Shown here one piece after another: positions 22,269 to 33,889 of a stretch of 64,000 nucleotides of DNA (the stretch's first letter is position 1; each line of letters starts with the position of its first letter). The DNA is from Flaccisagitta enflata (Eukaryota; Chaetognatha; Sagittoidea; Aphragmophora). Location of the stretch: positions 70,060,001 to 70,124,000 of the forward strand of contig OZ231126.1 in assembly GCA_965153355.1 (NCBI GenBank). The letters run 5' to 3'. The translations under genes and the position numbers were made by a program. Under the pieces are notes generated by a model. The model was not told the origin of the DNA. It did no database searches and saw only the letters and a list, made by a program, of their open reading frames with translations.

Positions 22269-22860
<592 letters not shown>

Positions 22861-23110
22861 TGGTAAGAGCGAGGGTGGAGAGGTGGAGGGCTGGGTGAGG
22901 GTACCGGTGCGGAGAGGGGATGGGAGGGGATAGGGAAAATTAGTGGTTGAAGGGGAAGAGGCAAATTCTAGGAAATGATAAGATTCGTATAAACTCTTGA
23001 AAGGGGAAAGTGGATTAAGGAATGGGGGAAGGGGGGAAGGGGGGAAGGGGGGAAGGGGGGAAGGGGGGAAGGAGGGAAGGGGGGAAGGGGGAAAGGGGGG
23101 AATAAGGACG
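22861..23110. repeat. Purine-rich segment with GGGGGGAA octamers
   Basis: From 23022 to 23100 about ten GGGGGGAA/GGAGGGAA units repeat; the flanking sequence is also G/A rich. Confidence 0.9.
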
Positions 23111-23629
23111 ATGAAGGCGGAGGCGACTAAAAAAAGAATACTCGAAGGTTGTAAGAAGAAAGATTTAGTGTCTTCTGAGACGTAATTTGTTGAGTTGAGC
23201 GTAAGAGTCAAGGTGGTTTTATTACTCGCTTCGTGATTTTGAGGTGGTTTATAACTTTCTCCTCTCCTCGCTTTTAGGGTCGTAAGTTACGATTTTACGC
23301 GTTATCGCGCTGCAGTGATGGGTTGATATAAGTGCTTACCGTAAAACTAAAATGGCATTAGTTTTGATAAAAACATTGCCATATTAGTTTTTGCAGTCCG
23401 TTGTTTATGTTAAGAGTTGTTTTCAAACCGCCATTCTGAAATCTTGATCAATATCAGTTCTTTCCATACTTGCCATATTTTTCAGGCCTCATTAAGCATC
23501 GGTCCCGAGCAATCGTGTAATCGCCGATCATAAAACTGCCATAGAAATGAAACGTGAGTGATTAAAACAATTATCACATCCAGAGCTCCATTTGCAATGT
23601 TCCGCAGTGGGTAAGTGGGTGAGTGACAG
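23111..23629. other. Spacer, nothing recognised
   Basis: Non-repetitive DNA separating two purine-rich blocks; no coding signal seen. Confidence 0.45.
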
Positions 23630-24330
23630 GCGCTGAGGGAGAGGGAACCGGGATCGGGGGATGAGGGTAAGAAAGAAATAGCGACGAGAGCGAGGATGAG
23701 GTGAAAGGGGGCAAAGAGGCGAGGGGGCAGAGGAGAGGGAGAAGAAGAGTGGTAGAAAGGGGAGAGGGTGGAAAGAAAATGAGAGGGCGAGGTGGTGAAA
23801 GGCGTAAAGAGGCAAGGGGGCAAAGGAGAGGGAGAAGAAGTGTGGTAGAAAGGGGCGAGGGAGGAAAGGAGAGGGAGAAGAAGAGTGGATGAAGGGGCGA
23901 GGGGGCAAAGGAGAGGGAGAAGAAGAGTGGATGAAGGGGCGAGGGAGGAAAGGAGAGGGAGAAGAAGAGTGGATGAAGGGGCGAGGGAGGAAAGGAGAGG
24001 GAGAAGAAGAGTGGTAGAAAGGGGCGAGGGAGGAAAGGAGAGGGAGAAGAAGAGTGAATGAAGGGGGGTGGGGGCAAAGGAGAGGGAGAAGAAGAGTGGA
24101 TGAAGGGGCGAGGGAGGAAAGAGAGTGAGAGGGCGAGGGGGCAAAGGAGAGGGAAAAGAAGAGTGGTAGAAAGGGGAGAGAGAGGAAAGAGAGTGAGAGG
24201 GGGCAAAGGAGAGGGAGAAGAAGAGTGGTAGAAAGGGGAGAAGGAGGAAAGAGAGTGAGAGGGCGAGGTGGTGGAGAGGGATGAAGGGCTAGAAGTGGAA
24301 AGAAGGCAAAGAAGTAGGGAGAAAATGGAG
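23630..24330. repeat. ~42-bp purine-rich minisatellite
   Basis: AGAAGAAGAGTGGATGAAGG, GGCGAGGGAGG and AAAGGAGAGGG repeat about a dozen times with a period near 42 bp and a few TGGTAGAAA variants. The 433- and 458-codon proline-rich minus frames are artefacts of a pyrimidine strand with few stop codons. Confidence 0.85.
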
Positions 24331-24339
24331 GGCGACGAA

Positions 24340-24865
24340 TAAGGATAGGGGGCCTTTTGGGGAAGGGAGGACAGTGCCGCGAAGAAAAAGGTTGGAAGGG
24401 AAGGAGGTTGGAAGGGAAGGGGGTTGGAGGGGGAGGGGGTTGGAGGGGGAGGGGGTTGGAGGGGGAGGAAGTTAGAGAGGGAGGGGGTTGGAGGGGGAGG
24501 GGGTTGGAGGGGGAGGTGGTTGGAGGGGGAGGGGGTTGGAGGGGGAGGGGGTTGGAGGGGGAGAGGGGGTAAGGGAGAAGGAAGGATTTGGGGAGGGGGT
24601 TGAAGGGGGGGTTGGAGGAGGGGGAGGTTGGAAGGAGAGGGTTGAAGGGAGGGGGTTGAGGGGAGGTTTGGAGGGTTGGAGGAGGGTTGGAGGGGGTTGG
24701 AGAGGGAGGGGGTTGGAGGGGGAGGGGGTTGGAGGGAGAGGGGGTTGGAGGGGGAGGGGGTTGGAAGGGAAGGGGGTTGGAGGGGGAGGGGGTTCGAGGG
24801 AGAGGGGGTTGGAGGGAGAGGGGGTTGGAAGGGAAGGGGGTTGGAGGGGGAGGGGGTAAGAGAAT
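24340..24865. repeat. ~18-bp GGGGGTTGGAGGGGGAGG minisatellite
   Basis: Roughly 25 copies of GGGGGTTGGAGGGGGAGG with AAGG and AGAGG variants. Dense runs of five G make the plus strand a strong G-quadruplex candidate. Confidence 0.9.
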
Positions 24866-24949
24866 GAAAGGACAAATTTCGATTTGGTCGTAAATTGTCA
24901 ACAAGCCGCGTTAAATCTCTGGGCGTTGATGACGATGATGATCGGATTT

Positions 24950-24952
<3 letters not shown>

Positions 24953-24986
<34 letters not shown>

Positions 24987-25162
24987 GACCTTTGGGTTAC
25001 ATCAGTATTCAAAGCAGATATCAAGTTAACAACTTCTCGTCAGTTGGCCAACAGGTGGCCGCCACTTGACAGTTAGGCGGTTGTCAGGTGAGAGTTAGGT
25101 GGCATGAAGGTGGTGATCAGGTGACAGTTAGGTGGTCATCAGGTGACATTTAGGAGGTCATC
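24953..25162. repeat. Short CT tract and a ~22-bp GGTGACAGTTAGGTGGTCAT repeat
   Basis: (CT)n at 24953-24980. From about 25064 to 25162 the words CAGGTGACAGTTAGGTGG and GTCATCAGGTGACATTTAGG repeat about four times. Confidence 0.8.
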
Positions 25163-25370
25163 AGTGGATTGTAATGTGTCCCTTAATTGGTCGTTATAGT
25201 TGTAGGCAACTGTTAGTAGGACGGTCAAGTACAACCAGTGGGAGGTGGGTTGATCAGTGGTTTCTGACTTTCTACAAAGGGCCGACTCTGATTTAGAGTC
25301 AAAACGGGAATGAATGCACTCTCGCTTAAAGTCAATAAAAAATCTGCGCTTTTATCTAACTTTTCGTTTT

Positions 25371-25503
25371 TGACGCTTGTTAAGCGACTCTGTAAGAGGG
25401 TGTGTCCGTCCAACTGTCCGATGGAAGGAAGGGATGGAGGTCCGTCCGTAACGCGAAATTTTGGATGACGCGTGCAGTACAGCCCCTGCCCAACCCTAAG
25501 AGA
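25371..25503 (-). mobile_element. Short HG element, ~130 bp, reverse orientation
   Basis: The decayed hairpin GACGCTTGTTAAGCGACT is followed by CTGTAAGAGGGTGTGTCC, GTCC words, a very short body, then CAGCCCCTGCCCAACCC and AGACTACTTGTT, the reverse of an HG head. One of the shortest copies here, it shows that the minimal unit is head plus GTCY plus hairpin. Confidence 0.6.
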
Positions 25504-25535
25504 CTACTTGTTTCCCTTTTATCCGTCCTTTTTGG

Positions 25536-25985
25536 GCAGCGGCCTCAAAGGGCCGATGTCCTGTAGGACACAGGAGTGGATTTCCATACGTCCGTCCGTA
25601 CGTCTGTACGTCCGTCCGTCCCCCCCCCCCCCGAGCTTCTCAAGCCTCAGATTTCCATCGGTTGAAATGGGAAATTGTCAGAATGCAAATTTCCCATTGA
25701 ATAACATGGAAAAGTTACAAAAAAGCAAAAAAATGCATATTTCCTATTGAATAACATGAAAAATTGATGAAAATAAGAAAAATGTAAAATTCCCATTGAA
25801 TGTCAGAGAAGATTGATACTAAGGCCTCAAATATGCCCTCCCAGGACGTATGGAAATTCACCCCTGTGTCCTACAGGACATCGGCCCTTTGGGGCCGCTG
25901 CCCTGCTCTCACTCCACTTCTTCAGCTAATCACTCCAAGCAGGGCATCGGGTACCGCTGACCATGTGCGATCCTTGGATGACTTG
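25536..25985. mobile_element. Family C foldback element copy 3 (C3)
   Basis: The left arm GGCAGCGGCCTCAAAGGGCC, with CCTGTAGGACACAGG and GTCC/GTACG repeats, is complementary to the right arm near 25840-25925. The right arm continues outward through CACTCCACTTC, CAGGGCATCGGGTACCGCTG and ATGTGCGATCCTTGGATGAC, so the C outer end is intact on the right and missing on the left. The middle (25660-25815) is a ~55-bp tandem repeat of TTCCCATTGAATAACATG in place of the usual 20-bp dyads. Confidence 0.78.
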
Positions 25986-26345
25986 TTTTTTTTTTCATTT
26001 TCTTTTATATATCGCTTTAGTAATCGTTAACTGAATCGTATTTTGTGAATTGTTTACTGCTACACTCATATGTCAATGAATGTCGTATACTAATAAAGAC
26101 GCGAAGTGTCAAAAATCTTGACAAAGTCCGCGTGACATGAAAAAAGGGAAATATTATTACGCTGCGGTTTTTGCTCGATCCTCTGTGACCTCGAAATGTC
26201 AATTCTAAAAGAATTATTGTCGTTTAATTATGGAAATATGTCATTATCAATAAATTAATGTGATTTTCTGTCGATTTTGTGTGTAGTCTTCGATCTTCTT
26301 TTTCTTCATCAGCGACAACTGCGTTTGACGTTATGCAAAATAATG

Positions 26346-26346
<1 letters not shown>
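25986..26346. other. Spacer, nothing recognised
   Basis: AT-rich DNA with no identified repeat or gene. Confidence 0.5.
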
Positions 26347-26560
<214 letters not shown>

Positions 26561-26636
26561 CAGGGACGGAGAGATGAAAGAGAGACGAAATGACAGAGAA
26601 AATGACGTTTACAAAAACAAGTCCGATCGGGCAATT

Positions 26637-26804
26637 AGATGCGTCATCTGTGTGATAAAAGAAGAGGCGTAACGGACGGATGGACGGAGGGACGGAGGGA
26701 CGGACGGAGGGACGGAGGGACGGACGGAGGGACGGAGGGACGGACGGAGGGACGGAGGGACGGAGAGACCCTCTTACAGAGATGCGATGACGCATCTAAA
26801 AAGC
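26637..26804 (+). mobile_element. HG element, subfamily D, short form (D3)
   Basis: The head AGATGCGTCATCTGTGTGAT is followed by GAAGAGGCGTAAC and about 100 bp of GGAC/GGAGGGAC repeats, CCCTCTTACAG, and a perfect hairpin at 26780-26797 (AGATGCG, loop ATGA, CGCATCT) with TAAAAA. The head's first 12 bases equal the reverse complement of the hairpin's first 12, the clearest head-to-tail match in the window. Confidence 0.8.
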
Positions 26805-26845
26805 GAAGAGACAGGAAGACAGAAATACAGCTAAAACTGGGTAAA

Positions 26846-27057
26846 ACAAGGCCGGATACACGGCTACCGAAGTCGCGTGTGGGTGGGCAGGGGCCATATT
26901 TGAGGTCATAAGACCATTTGGGCAGGAGCAGTGAGGTCAAAGAAATAAAATGATTTAAAATCTTAAAAAAAGTAAAGTGTGACCGACCGACCAACCGACC
27001 GACCGACCAACCGACGGACAAAGCGGGTTGTAGAGTCGCATGCACGCGACTAAAAAG
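26846..27057 (+). mobile_element. HG element, subfamily A (A3)
   Basis: Head ACAAGGCCGGATACACGGCT, AGTCGCGTGTGGGTGGGCAG; body with TTTGAGGTCATAAGACCATT and CAGGAGCAGTGAGGTCA; AAAGTGTGAC; GACC repeats; AAAGCGGGTTGTAGAG; hairpin 27034-27051; TAAAAA. Complete. Confidence 0.82.
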
Positions 27058-27059
27058 AG

Positions 27060-28190
27060 ATATTCCGTGGCGTTCCTTTATAACGTATTAAACCGCCAAA
27101 AATCGTTTCAAAAATGCAAAAAAGTGGATTATTGTAACAAAAAATATGAATTTTTGTCACAAAATTGCTTCAAAAGGCCGTTTTGAAACGGGCGTTCTTA
27201 TGCAGTTTTAAAACGATCTTATATTGTCGTTTCAAAACCACAAGTATGCCAAACTTTTGAAACGAATTTTGAGGCATTGTTGCCGTTTCAAAACTTTGCA
27301 ATTCCAAGGTTTTAAAACCATGAGATTTTTGCGTTTCAAAACGCTTGAAAACAGCGCTAAAGTTACAGCCAGCAAGGCAAAAATCTTTATATCTTTGTAA
27401 TCTTATCACCTTTTTTACCGTTTTGAAAACGCCTTGAGGCTTTTATCCCAACCTCGAGGCCCAAATCCCAGACTTGAGGCCCAAATTCCAACCTCAAGGC
27501 GCAAATTCCAACCCCAAGGCCCAAATTCCAGCCTCAAGGGATTTGGGCCTTCAGACTGGGATTTTGACCTCGTGGCTGAGATATGGGCCTCGAGGCTGAG
27601 ATATGGGCCTAGAGCTTGGGGCAAGGGGGGGTGCGGAGGAGGAGGAGGAGGAGGAGGAGGAGGAGGAGAAAATTCCCTATATGCTTTCCGTCCTATTGTT
27701 GTTGAATTGTGACACCATGTCACTTGTATTTTATGTAAATTTGCTAATGTGTAATGTTTTACTACTTTGAAGGATGTTACAAAAAGCTTATTTTTTACAG
27801 TTTTGAAACTGCAAAAAATTGAATTTATGAAACGTTTTTACAAGCAAATTTTTTACAGTATCAAAACTGCAAAAAAATTGCTTATGGGAACGGCGATTTT
27901 ATATTTCATAATTTTGCTGCCACTGCCACTGCCACTGTTTGAAAAAGCTCATTTCTTCAGTTTTAAAACAAAAAAAAAAAAAAAACTGGCTAGATGTGAG
28001 AAAATAATGTTTTTTAGTCATGTTTTCAAAACCCCTTTTTATGCAGTTTTGATACTCCCAAAAAACGCGGTTTCAAAACGGCAACTATGCCTGCGTTTTG
28101 AAACTCCAGATTACAACCACGAAAGGACGTTGTTGTATGCATAATTGTTTTTTTGGACGTTTTGAAACTGCTGCATACTAGGAATTTTAA
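27060..28190. repeat. Dispersed cluster of GTTTTGAAAC / GTTTCAAAAC motifs
   Basis: About 20 copies of GTTTTGAAAC-like words in both orientations, spaced roughly 20-60 bp, occupy 27060-27425 and 27770-28190, often with a flanking CG (CGTTTCAAAAC, CCGTTTTGAAACGG). The F1 element sits between the halves. No coding frame fits. It may be a decayed tandem repeat or a block of protein-binding sites. Confidence 0.55.
27425..27690. mobile_element. Family F foldback element (F1)
   Basis: Tandem AGGCCCAAATCCCAGCCT-type 20-mers are followed by inverted GAGATATGGGCCTCGAGGCT units, then GGGGGGTGCGGAGGAGG and GGAGAAAATTCCCTATATG. F2 at 62480-62755 has the same order plus the matching left arm (TATATGGGGAGTTTTGTCC). 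Confidence 0.65.
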
Positions 28191-28555
28191 TACGTCGTTC
28201 CCCTATTTGGGACGATAATGCCATAATAACGCCAACGGAATAACTGACTAAAAAGGGCAATGATAAAAAAAGCCCCGACTGACGGAATTTCCAACCAAAA
28301 GTCTAGACGATTCATTTAAAATATGCGCAAGAAACACAAAATTTCATGACCCTTCCCAGAATTGTTGGCAAATGAAAGCAGAATCGGTCCAATTTGCACG
28401 ACACGGAATTATGAGGGGCGAAACTGAGTACTGAGTCATTGAAGGCGAGTCGCCGGTTTACTTCTCAGCCGGAACTGGTAAGGGAAAGGGCATGCAACCA
28501 GCTGAAAATGGATGTGTGTAAGAAAGGTGGGAAGCTTGATGACAATCATACCAAC
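28191..28555. other. Spacer, nothing recognised
   Basis: Non-repetitive; no coding or element signal noticed. Confidence 0.45.
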
Positions 28556-28880
<325 letters not shown>

Positions 28881-29782
28881 GAAAAAGCAAAATCAAGCCG
28901 AATCAATATGAATTTCATGCATTATCATTTTATGAGGTAATGATAGCTCTCTTGCAAATTTTAAGACACAGTAAGAATTTTTCATAGAACTGATTTATTA
29001 CCGATAAATCAAAAGAAGTCGCATCCAGTTGAACGATTTATTTAGAATTCGGTAACAAATGAAATGTAAGATTTAACAATTATGTGGGTATATAATATTG
29101 AGTGCAAATTGTCTTACAACTTGGAAATGAGACATTGAGAAAGCTAGGTTTTATCATACTACAGCTTTAAGTAACATCTGTGCAAGAATTATTGCAACAA
29201 CTTCTTAAGATAGTCAAGCCTTAATAAAAATAAATGCAAAAAATTGGTTTTCACAATTAGTTAGTGCTTGAAAAATGCTTCATTTTGCTCATGAATAACA
29301 TCCCAATTAGTTAAAAAAAAGCCAAGATATAACAAAATCAGTGAAAACATCTATCTATCTTTGCACTGCAAAATTACCAAAAAATCACTGTCATATTTTA
29401 AAAGACTCTTAAATCTGATTGAACATAGACAAAATTATGCGGATTGCGCCACTGGTTAGATCTTGAGCTGTAGTTTAATAATCTCATGGATTTCAAGTCT
29501 AATTTCAAAAGGATAGTGGTCAAATCTTCTTGTGAAAGTAACCCAAAAATTGACATTCTGAACACAACCACTTCTCAGTTGTGTTGAATAAACCTAACAT
29601 TGTAAATTTCTAATGCCGGGCTCAGAATTTCATTGAAATTCTTCCAGACAAATATGCTTTTAATTATCATTCCTTTACTGCTCTCGGATGTTTGCGCACC
29701 CTCGCTGCCACTCACTTCCTGTCACGTGGTCTCCCTTCACCCCTCCTCTTCCACCTTACCTGAAATGTAAGAATTTCAAAAG
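28881..29782. other. AT-rich spacer carrying a dispersed repeat fragment
   Basis: 29420-29510 (GCGGATTGCGCCACTGGTTA, GATCTTGAGCTGTAG, ATAATCTCATGGATTT) matches the reverse complement of 49900-49990. GTAACATCTGTGCAAGAATT near 29172 has an inverted match near 33030. These mark at least one uncharacterised dispersed family. No gene seen. Confidence 0.5.
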
Positions 29783-29860
29783 GATCAACCCATCAGGATC
29801 GAACTCGTGACCCATGAGTTTGGATTTCAGCAACTTAACCATTGGGCCGTGGTGCCACTC
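29783..29860 (-). mobile_element. tRNA-like SINE head
   Basis: On the minus strand, GGCCCAATGGTTAAG (box A position) is followed 35-40 bases later by GTCACGAGTTCGATCC, an excellent box B. The spacing fits a serine- or leucine-type tRNA-derived promoter. The cloverleaf is not intact (T stem only partly paired), so I favour a SINE head or tRNA relic over a working tRNA. The downstream body is undefined. Confidence 0.6.
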
Positions 29861-30284
29861 TGCCTGACCTCATCACAGAAAGCTGAGTCGTTATTAATAA
29901 ATCGAGCGAATGCTTCCACGCACAAATCGAATCGTGAATTGAAATCATCGTGACTTTTCTAGTCATATCTTTGAAACGCCATAACTCAGAGACGAATCGA
30001 CGGATTGGCTTGATTTTTTGTACGGTAACATCACATGACCTTTTCTAGGTTTCAGGAATTTTTTAGAAGTAAACCACGCCAACCAGCCTACCTGCCTAAA
30101 AATTTCAAGCGGGTATAGCTTAAGAAATGTTTGATGAAAATTTAAGAAATTTTGCATGAATGATCATCCAACCCTTTGACATATCCCGAGTAAGTTGTAC
30201 AGCAATCACGTAATTACTTTTACTACAATCGCATTGAACATTTTTCTCACATATCAAAAATGAATAATTTGCAAACAAACAACT
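29861..30284. other. Spacer, nothing recognised
   Basis: No tandem repeat, element end or coding signal found. Confidence 0.45.
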
Positions 30285-30440
30285 CTAAAAGAGGCTCTGT
30301 TTGTCCGTCATCAGTCTGCCAGTCATGAACGGAGCGAGCGGAGCGGAGCGAGCGGAGCGGAGCGAGCGTAGCAAGGCAGAGCGCTGGGGAGCGAATGAGC
30401 GATGCGAACGACCGAGTGCAGTGGTGTGTTAAAAACGCGA
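30285..30440 (-). repeat. HG-like tail fragment with GAGCG repeats
   Basis: AACTCTAAAAGAGGCTCTGT, GTCCGTCATCAGTCTG resembles a reverse HG tail and is followed by degenerate GAGCGAGCGGAGCG pentamers. Related GCTCG-rich sequence occurs at 56140-56290 and 12418-12445. Confidence 0.5.
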
Positions 30441-30473
30441 TTGTCTCGAGTAGAAACAGACCCGGAGCTCGGG

Positions 30474-30596
30474 CATGATGCATTACAGCTGGGTGTTGTG
30501 TTATGGCCGCACGTGATGCATTACGGCCATGCGTGATGCATTACAACTGCCCTAACAAGTTACAGCCGTGTGTGACACATTGCAGCCAGTGGCGTT
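30474..30596. repeat. ~21-bp GTGATGCATTACGGCCATGC minisatellite
   Basis: Five to six degenerate units end at the border of the pogo-like MITE. Similar words (GATGCATCTGCAGCTG, TGTGATGCACCCC) resume at 30782, so the MITE probably inserted into the array. Confidence 0.7.
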
Positions 30597-30772
30597 CAGT
30601 TGAACCCCGCTCCAACGGACCCGCTTTTAATGGAATTCTCCTTATAACAGAAATTAATTCTATGTTCCTTCAGCTGGTTTCCTTTTTTTCCTATATTGGC
30701 TATAACAGAATTACACTTATAACATATAAAATTTATTGGTCCCTTGATATCCATTGGAGCGGGATTCAGCTG
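30597..30772. mobile_element. Pogo/Tigger-like MITE, 176 bp
   Basis: The left end CAGTTGAACCCCGCTCCAAC is complementary to the right end ATTGGAGCGGGATTCAGCTG. Interior words such as ACCCGCTTTTAATGGA and CTTATAACAGAA are typical of pogo/Tigger termini. TA follows the right end; the left neighbour is TT, probably mutated. A relative of nearly the same length lies at 59212. Confidence 0.75.
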
Positions 30773-31394
30773 TATTTGAAGATGCATCTGCAGCTGTCAG
30801 GCATTGTGATGCACCCCTGCCTCAGCGTCCTAACCCCGGTTTGGTGCTCCATATAGCAAAAGTAGGGAATTTCATCATATCCAAATCCACTCATTGCAAA
30901 AAACTTCTGATCCTTGAACCAATGCTTTACAGTATTCAGACAGCATCATCTTAATTTTCTAAGGAAATATAATTTTTTATCTTTTAAAGAAATTAAAAGC
31001 ATTAGTTTTCTTTTCATGTTTTGTGCTTGTAAACCATAACAATATCTTCTACAAAAGATTAAAATGATTGTTTTAGTTCAATCAGGTAACTTCATATGAT
31101 TTGATACAGGTTTGTTTTGATTGAGAATATGAGCGTTATTACAGATGCTATATATAAAAAATTATTTGTCGTCCATATTTTTTTTTATAAAACCTAATTC
31201 GTATCAAGCAGTATAATTAATCAAAATACTGATATTTCTGATATTTAATAGTAATTACTAATTTACTTTTATAATTATTTTCTTTACATTTCAAGTAAGC
31301 TTTTTTATAGCAAGTGTTTTGATATTAAAGTCTTTACTTACAAATTCCCTGAATTTTCAACTAACAAACTTTTAATCCAAAATTAAAATGAAAG
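30773..31394. other. AT-rich spacer, nothing recognised
   Basis: No feature supported beyond the minisatellite remnant at its start. Confidence 0.5.
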
Positions 31395-31605
31395 ATTTTC
31401 CCAACTTTTGCCTTGTGAAGCACCCAATAACCTCGGCCTCACCAACCTACCTAGGCCTCACCAACCTATTCCTTGCCTCAGCGACCTATTCAAGCCTCGC
31501 CAACCTAATCTTCGCATCGCCAACCTAATCCTGACCTCACTGACCTAAACCTGGCCTCACCGACCTTTCCCAGCCTCACCAGCTTAGTCCTGGCCTCAGT
31601 TTGGA
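31395..31605. repeat. ~21-bp GCCTCACCAACCTAATCCT minisatellite
   Basis: About eight degenerate copies of GCCTCACCAACCTAATCCT with CGCC, TGCC and GACC variants. Confidence 0.85.
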
Positions 31606-31756
31606 GCAGTGATCAAACAAGGATGAAGGATTTGCTACAATGAAATTCATAAAATGAAGTTTTTTAATTTCAAGATCAATATATGGAACACACATGTAAC
31701 TATTATTTAAAAGAAACGAAATTCACTAAAAACAGGCAAATACAGAATTTCATTTA

Positions 31757-32578
31757 ATGTTTTTCTCTTGTCGTTGTTCATTGTTGCTGTGTTCTTCTCC
31801 ATCGTTATTCTTCTTCACTATTATCATTGTTCTTCTTCATCATCCCAGTTCTTTTCCTCTAATGTTCCTCTCTATCTTCGTCTTCATCTTCATTATTCAT
31901 CTTCATTATTCTTTATCTTCATTGTCATTGTTTTTCCCCGTCATTGTTGTCATTCTTTTTTTTTTATTTGTCATGTTGTCCCCATCATCGTCGCCGTTCT
32001 TCTCTTTCATCGTCGTTTTTCTTCTCCTTCATCGTCGCCGTTCTTCTCCTTCATTGTCATTTTTCCTCTCCTTCATTGTCGTTTTTCTTCTCCTTCATTG
32101 TCGTTTTTCTTCTCCTTTATCGTTTTCGTTCATCTCCTTCATCGTTGTCGTTCATCTCCTTCATTGTCGGCGTTCTTCTCCGTCATTGTTGTTGTTCTTC
32201 TCCATTGCTGTTGTTCTTCTTCATTGCTGTTGTTCTTCTCCTTCATCGTCGTCTATGTTCCTCATTATTGTGGTTCTTCGTCAAGGTTGTTCTCCTTCAT
32301 TGCCGTTGTTGTTCTTCTTCATCGCCGTTATTGTTCTCCTTCATCGCCGTTGTTGTTCTCTTTCATCGCCGTTGTTGTTCTCCTTCATCGCCGTTGTTGT
32401 TCTCCTTCATCGCCGTTGTTGTTCTCCTTCATCGCCTTTGTTGTCCTTCTTCGTCAATGTTGTTCTCCTTCATCGCTGTCGTTCTTCTCCTTCATCGTCA
32501 ACGTTGTTCTCCTTCATCGCCGTCGTTCTTCCCCTTCATCGCCGTCGTTCTTCTCCCTCATCTTTGTCGTTTTTATCT
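31757..32578. repeat. ~22-bp pyrimidine-rich minisatellite
   Basis: CTTCATCGCCGTTGTTGTTCTC and relatives (CTTCATTGTCGTTTTTCTTC) repeat for about 820 bp. The array keeps all three plus frames open (250-279 codons) because the period is not a multiple of three and the unit lacks stops. No gene is inferred. Confidence 0.92.
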
Positions 32579-33889
32579 AAAAAAAACATCGAATAATACC
32601 TTTTTTAAGTCAATATCTATTTTTGTTTATTTTGAATATCACTCGCTGAACTCTTGTAATTGGTTGGTATTTATCTCACCTGGTTCACGCGGTGTCCATT
32701 TGTAGTTAACACTTTTCTCCTCAATTTACAAGCGTTCTTCCCTTGCAACTCGTGATAGGAATGAAATTGTGAATAAAAAAAGAAAAAAATAGAAATTCTG
32801 ATTCGATTCTTTGCAGTAAAATGATGCTCGCGGATAAATGATTCATTTAAACCGACTTTCTCCAAGCCGGCAAAAATTTTGTGTGATGCCTTGCGACTTC
32901 TAAAAAGGATTGAACATTCTTTTTTTGTCTTGTTATAGCTAGTATTATCGCAAAAACAACCAAACCTGATCAAATAAGCGAATTTACTATAGCTCAAGGG
33001 GAAACAAATTGATAAATGGCATGTTGTTGCAATAATTCTTGCACAGATGTTAGTAACTATTGATTTTATCGCACTGGCTTGGAACAAAGAATGAAAGGGA
33101 CTCGTTTTTCAACAAGTGGAATGTAATAAATGAGGAATGCTATTATTCTGCCCTCTCACGGTGAAAAAATGAAAAGAAATAAAAAATATTTAAAAAATTT
33201 CAATTTCAAGGTTGTCGGGAGAAAATTCATCAAGGCTTAAAGCTTGTAAAAGTTCCAAACGGACGTTTACAAAAAGATTTTTTGAAAAACCAATCCAACT
33301 TTATTTGCATGGATAACTTTTTTTCCATCCAGAGTTTCTTTCAACCATTGTTGATTTATGGATTGAGGGATGAACGGCCGCTTTATGGCTCGACGAAAAA
33401 AAGTCAAAAGCGAAGCGAAAGATATGTTAAAGAATAAAAAGATGATATATATTTTCAAGAAAAGGGAGGAAATTGAATGCGATTCAACATAAAAGATATC
33501 CAAACGGGTTTTACAATGCATCAGATAACCTCATAAAGCTTAAAATGAATCATTTTTCTGCCCGTATACGAGTTAACTGGCGTCGCGTATAAATTGGCAG
33601 ACGCAGTGGCAGCCTATTCAGGCATCTTCGAGTCGTCTAGTAATGCAGAAAGGGTTAAGAAACTACTTAATGATCAATAACTTCGTGACGGACTAGGTGA
33701 TGTACGTAACGACAGACCGACTCCCATAGCTTGTGAATATACAGCCGGGAGAGTGGGGTTTAGTTACATAATAAAGGTACTTTAGCACTTAAGCAGTAAG
33801 AATCTGAATTGATTTTTTCCATATTGATTTAGTAACATAATTTTCAACAATCGCAAAATCTGTGATAACATTCTCAAGGAAAAAATAAG
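32579..33889. other. Spacer with a short inverted match to 29.2 kb
   Basis: GTTGTTGCAATAATTCTTGC at 33022-33041 is inverted relative to 29175-29200. A TATAAAT and AATAAA pair near 33588 and 33770 is not accompanied by direct terminal repeats. Nothing else is supported. Confidence 0.45.

Noticed and set aside
23528-24904. 433-458 codon proline-rich minus-strand frames
   Set aside because: They overlap in different frames across purine-rich minisatellites; a pyrimidine-rich strand rarely contains stop codons.
31757-32705. Three overlapping frames of 253-279 codons resembling membrane or Ser-rich proteins
   Set aside because: All three frames are open across a ~22-bp pyrimidine-rich minisatellite; nothing protein-like outside it.
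33540-33830. Solo LTR suggested by a TATAAAT word and an AATAAA word
   Set aside because: No terminal TG...CA, primer binding site, direct repeats or second LTR found.
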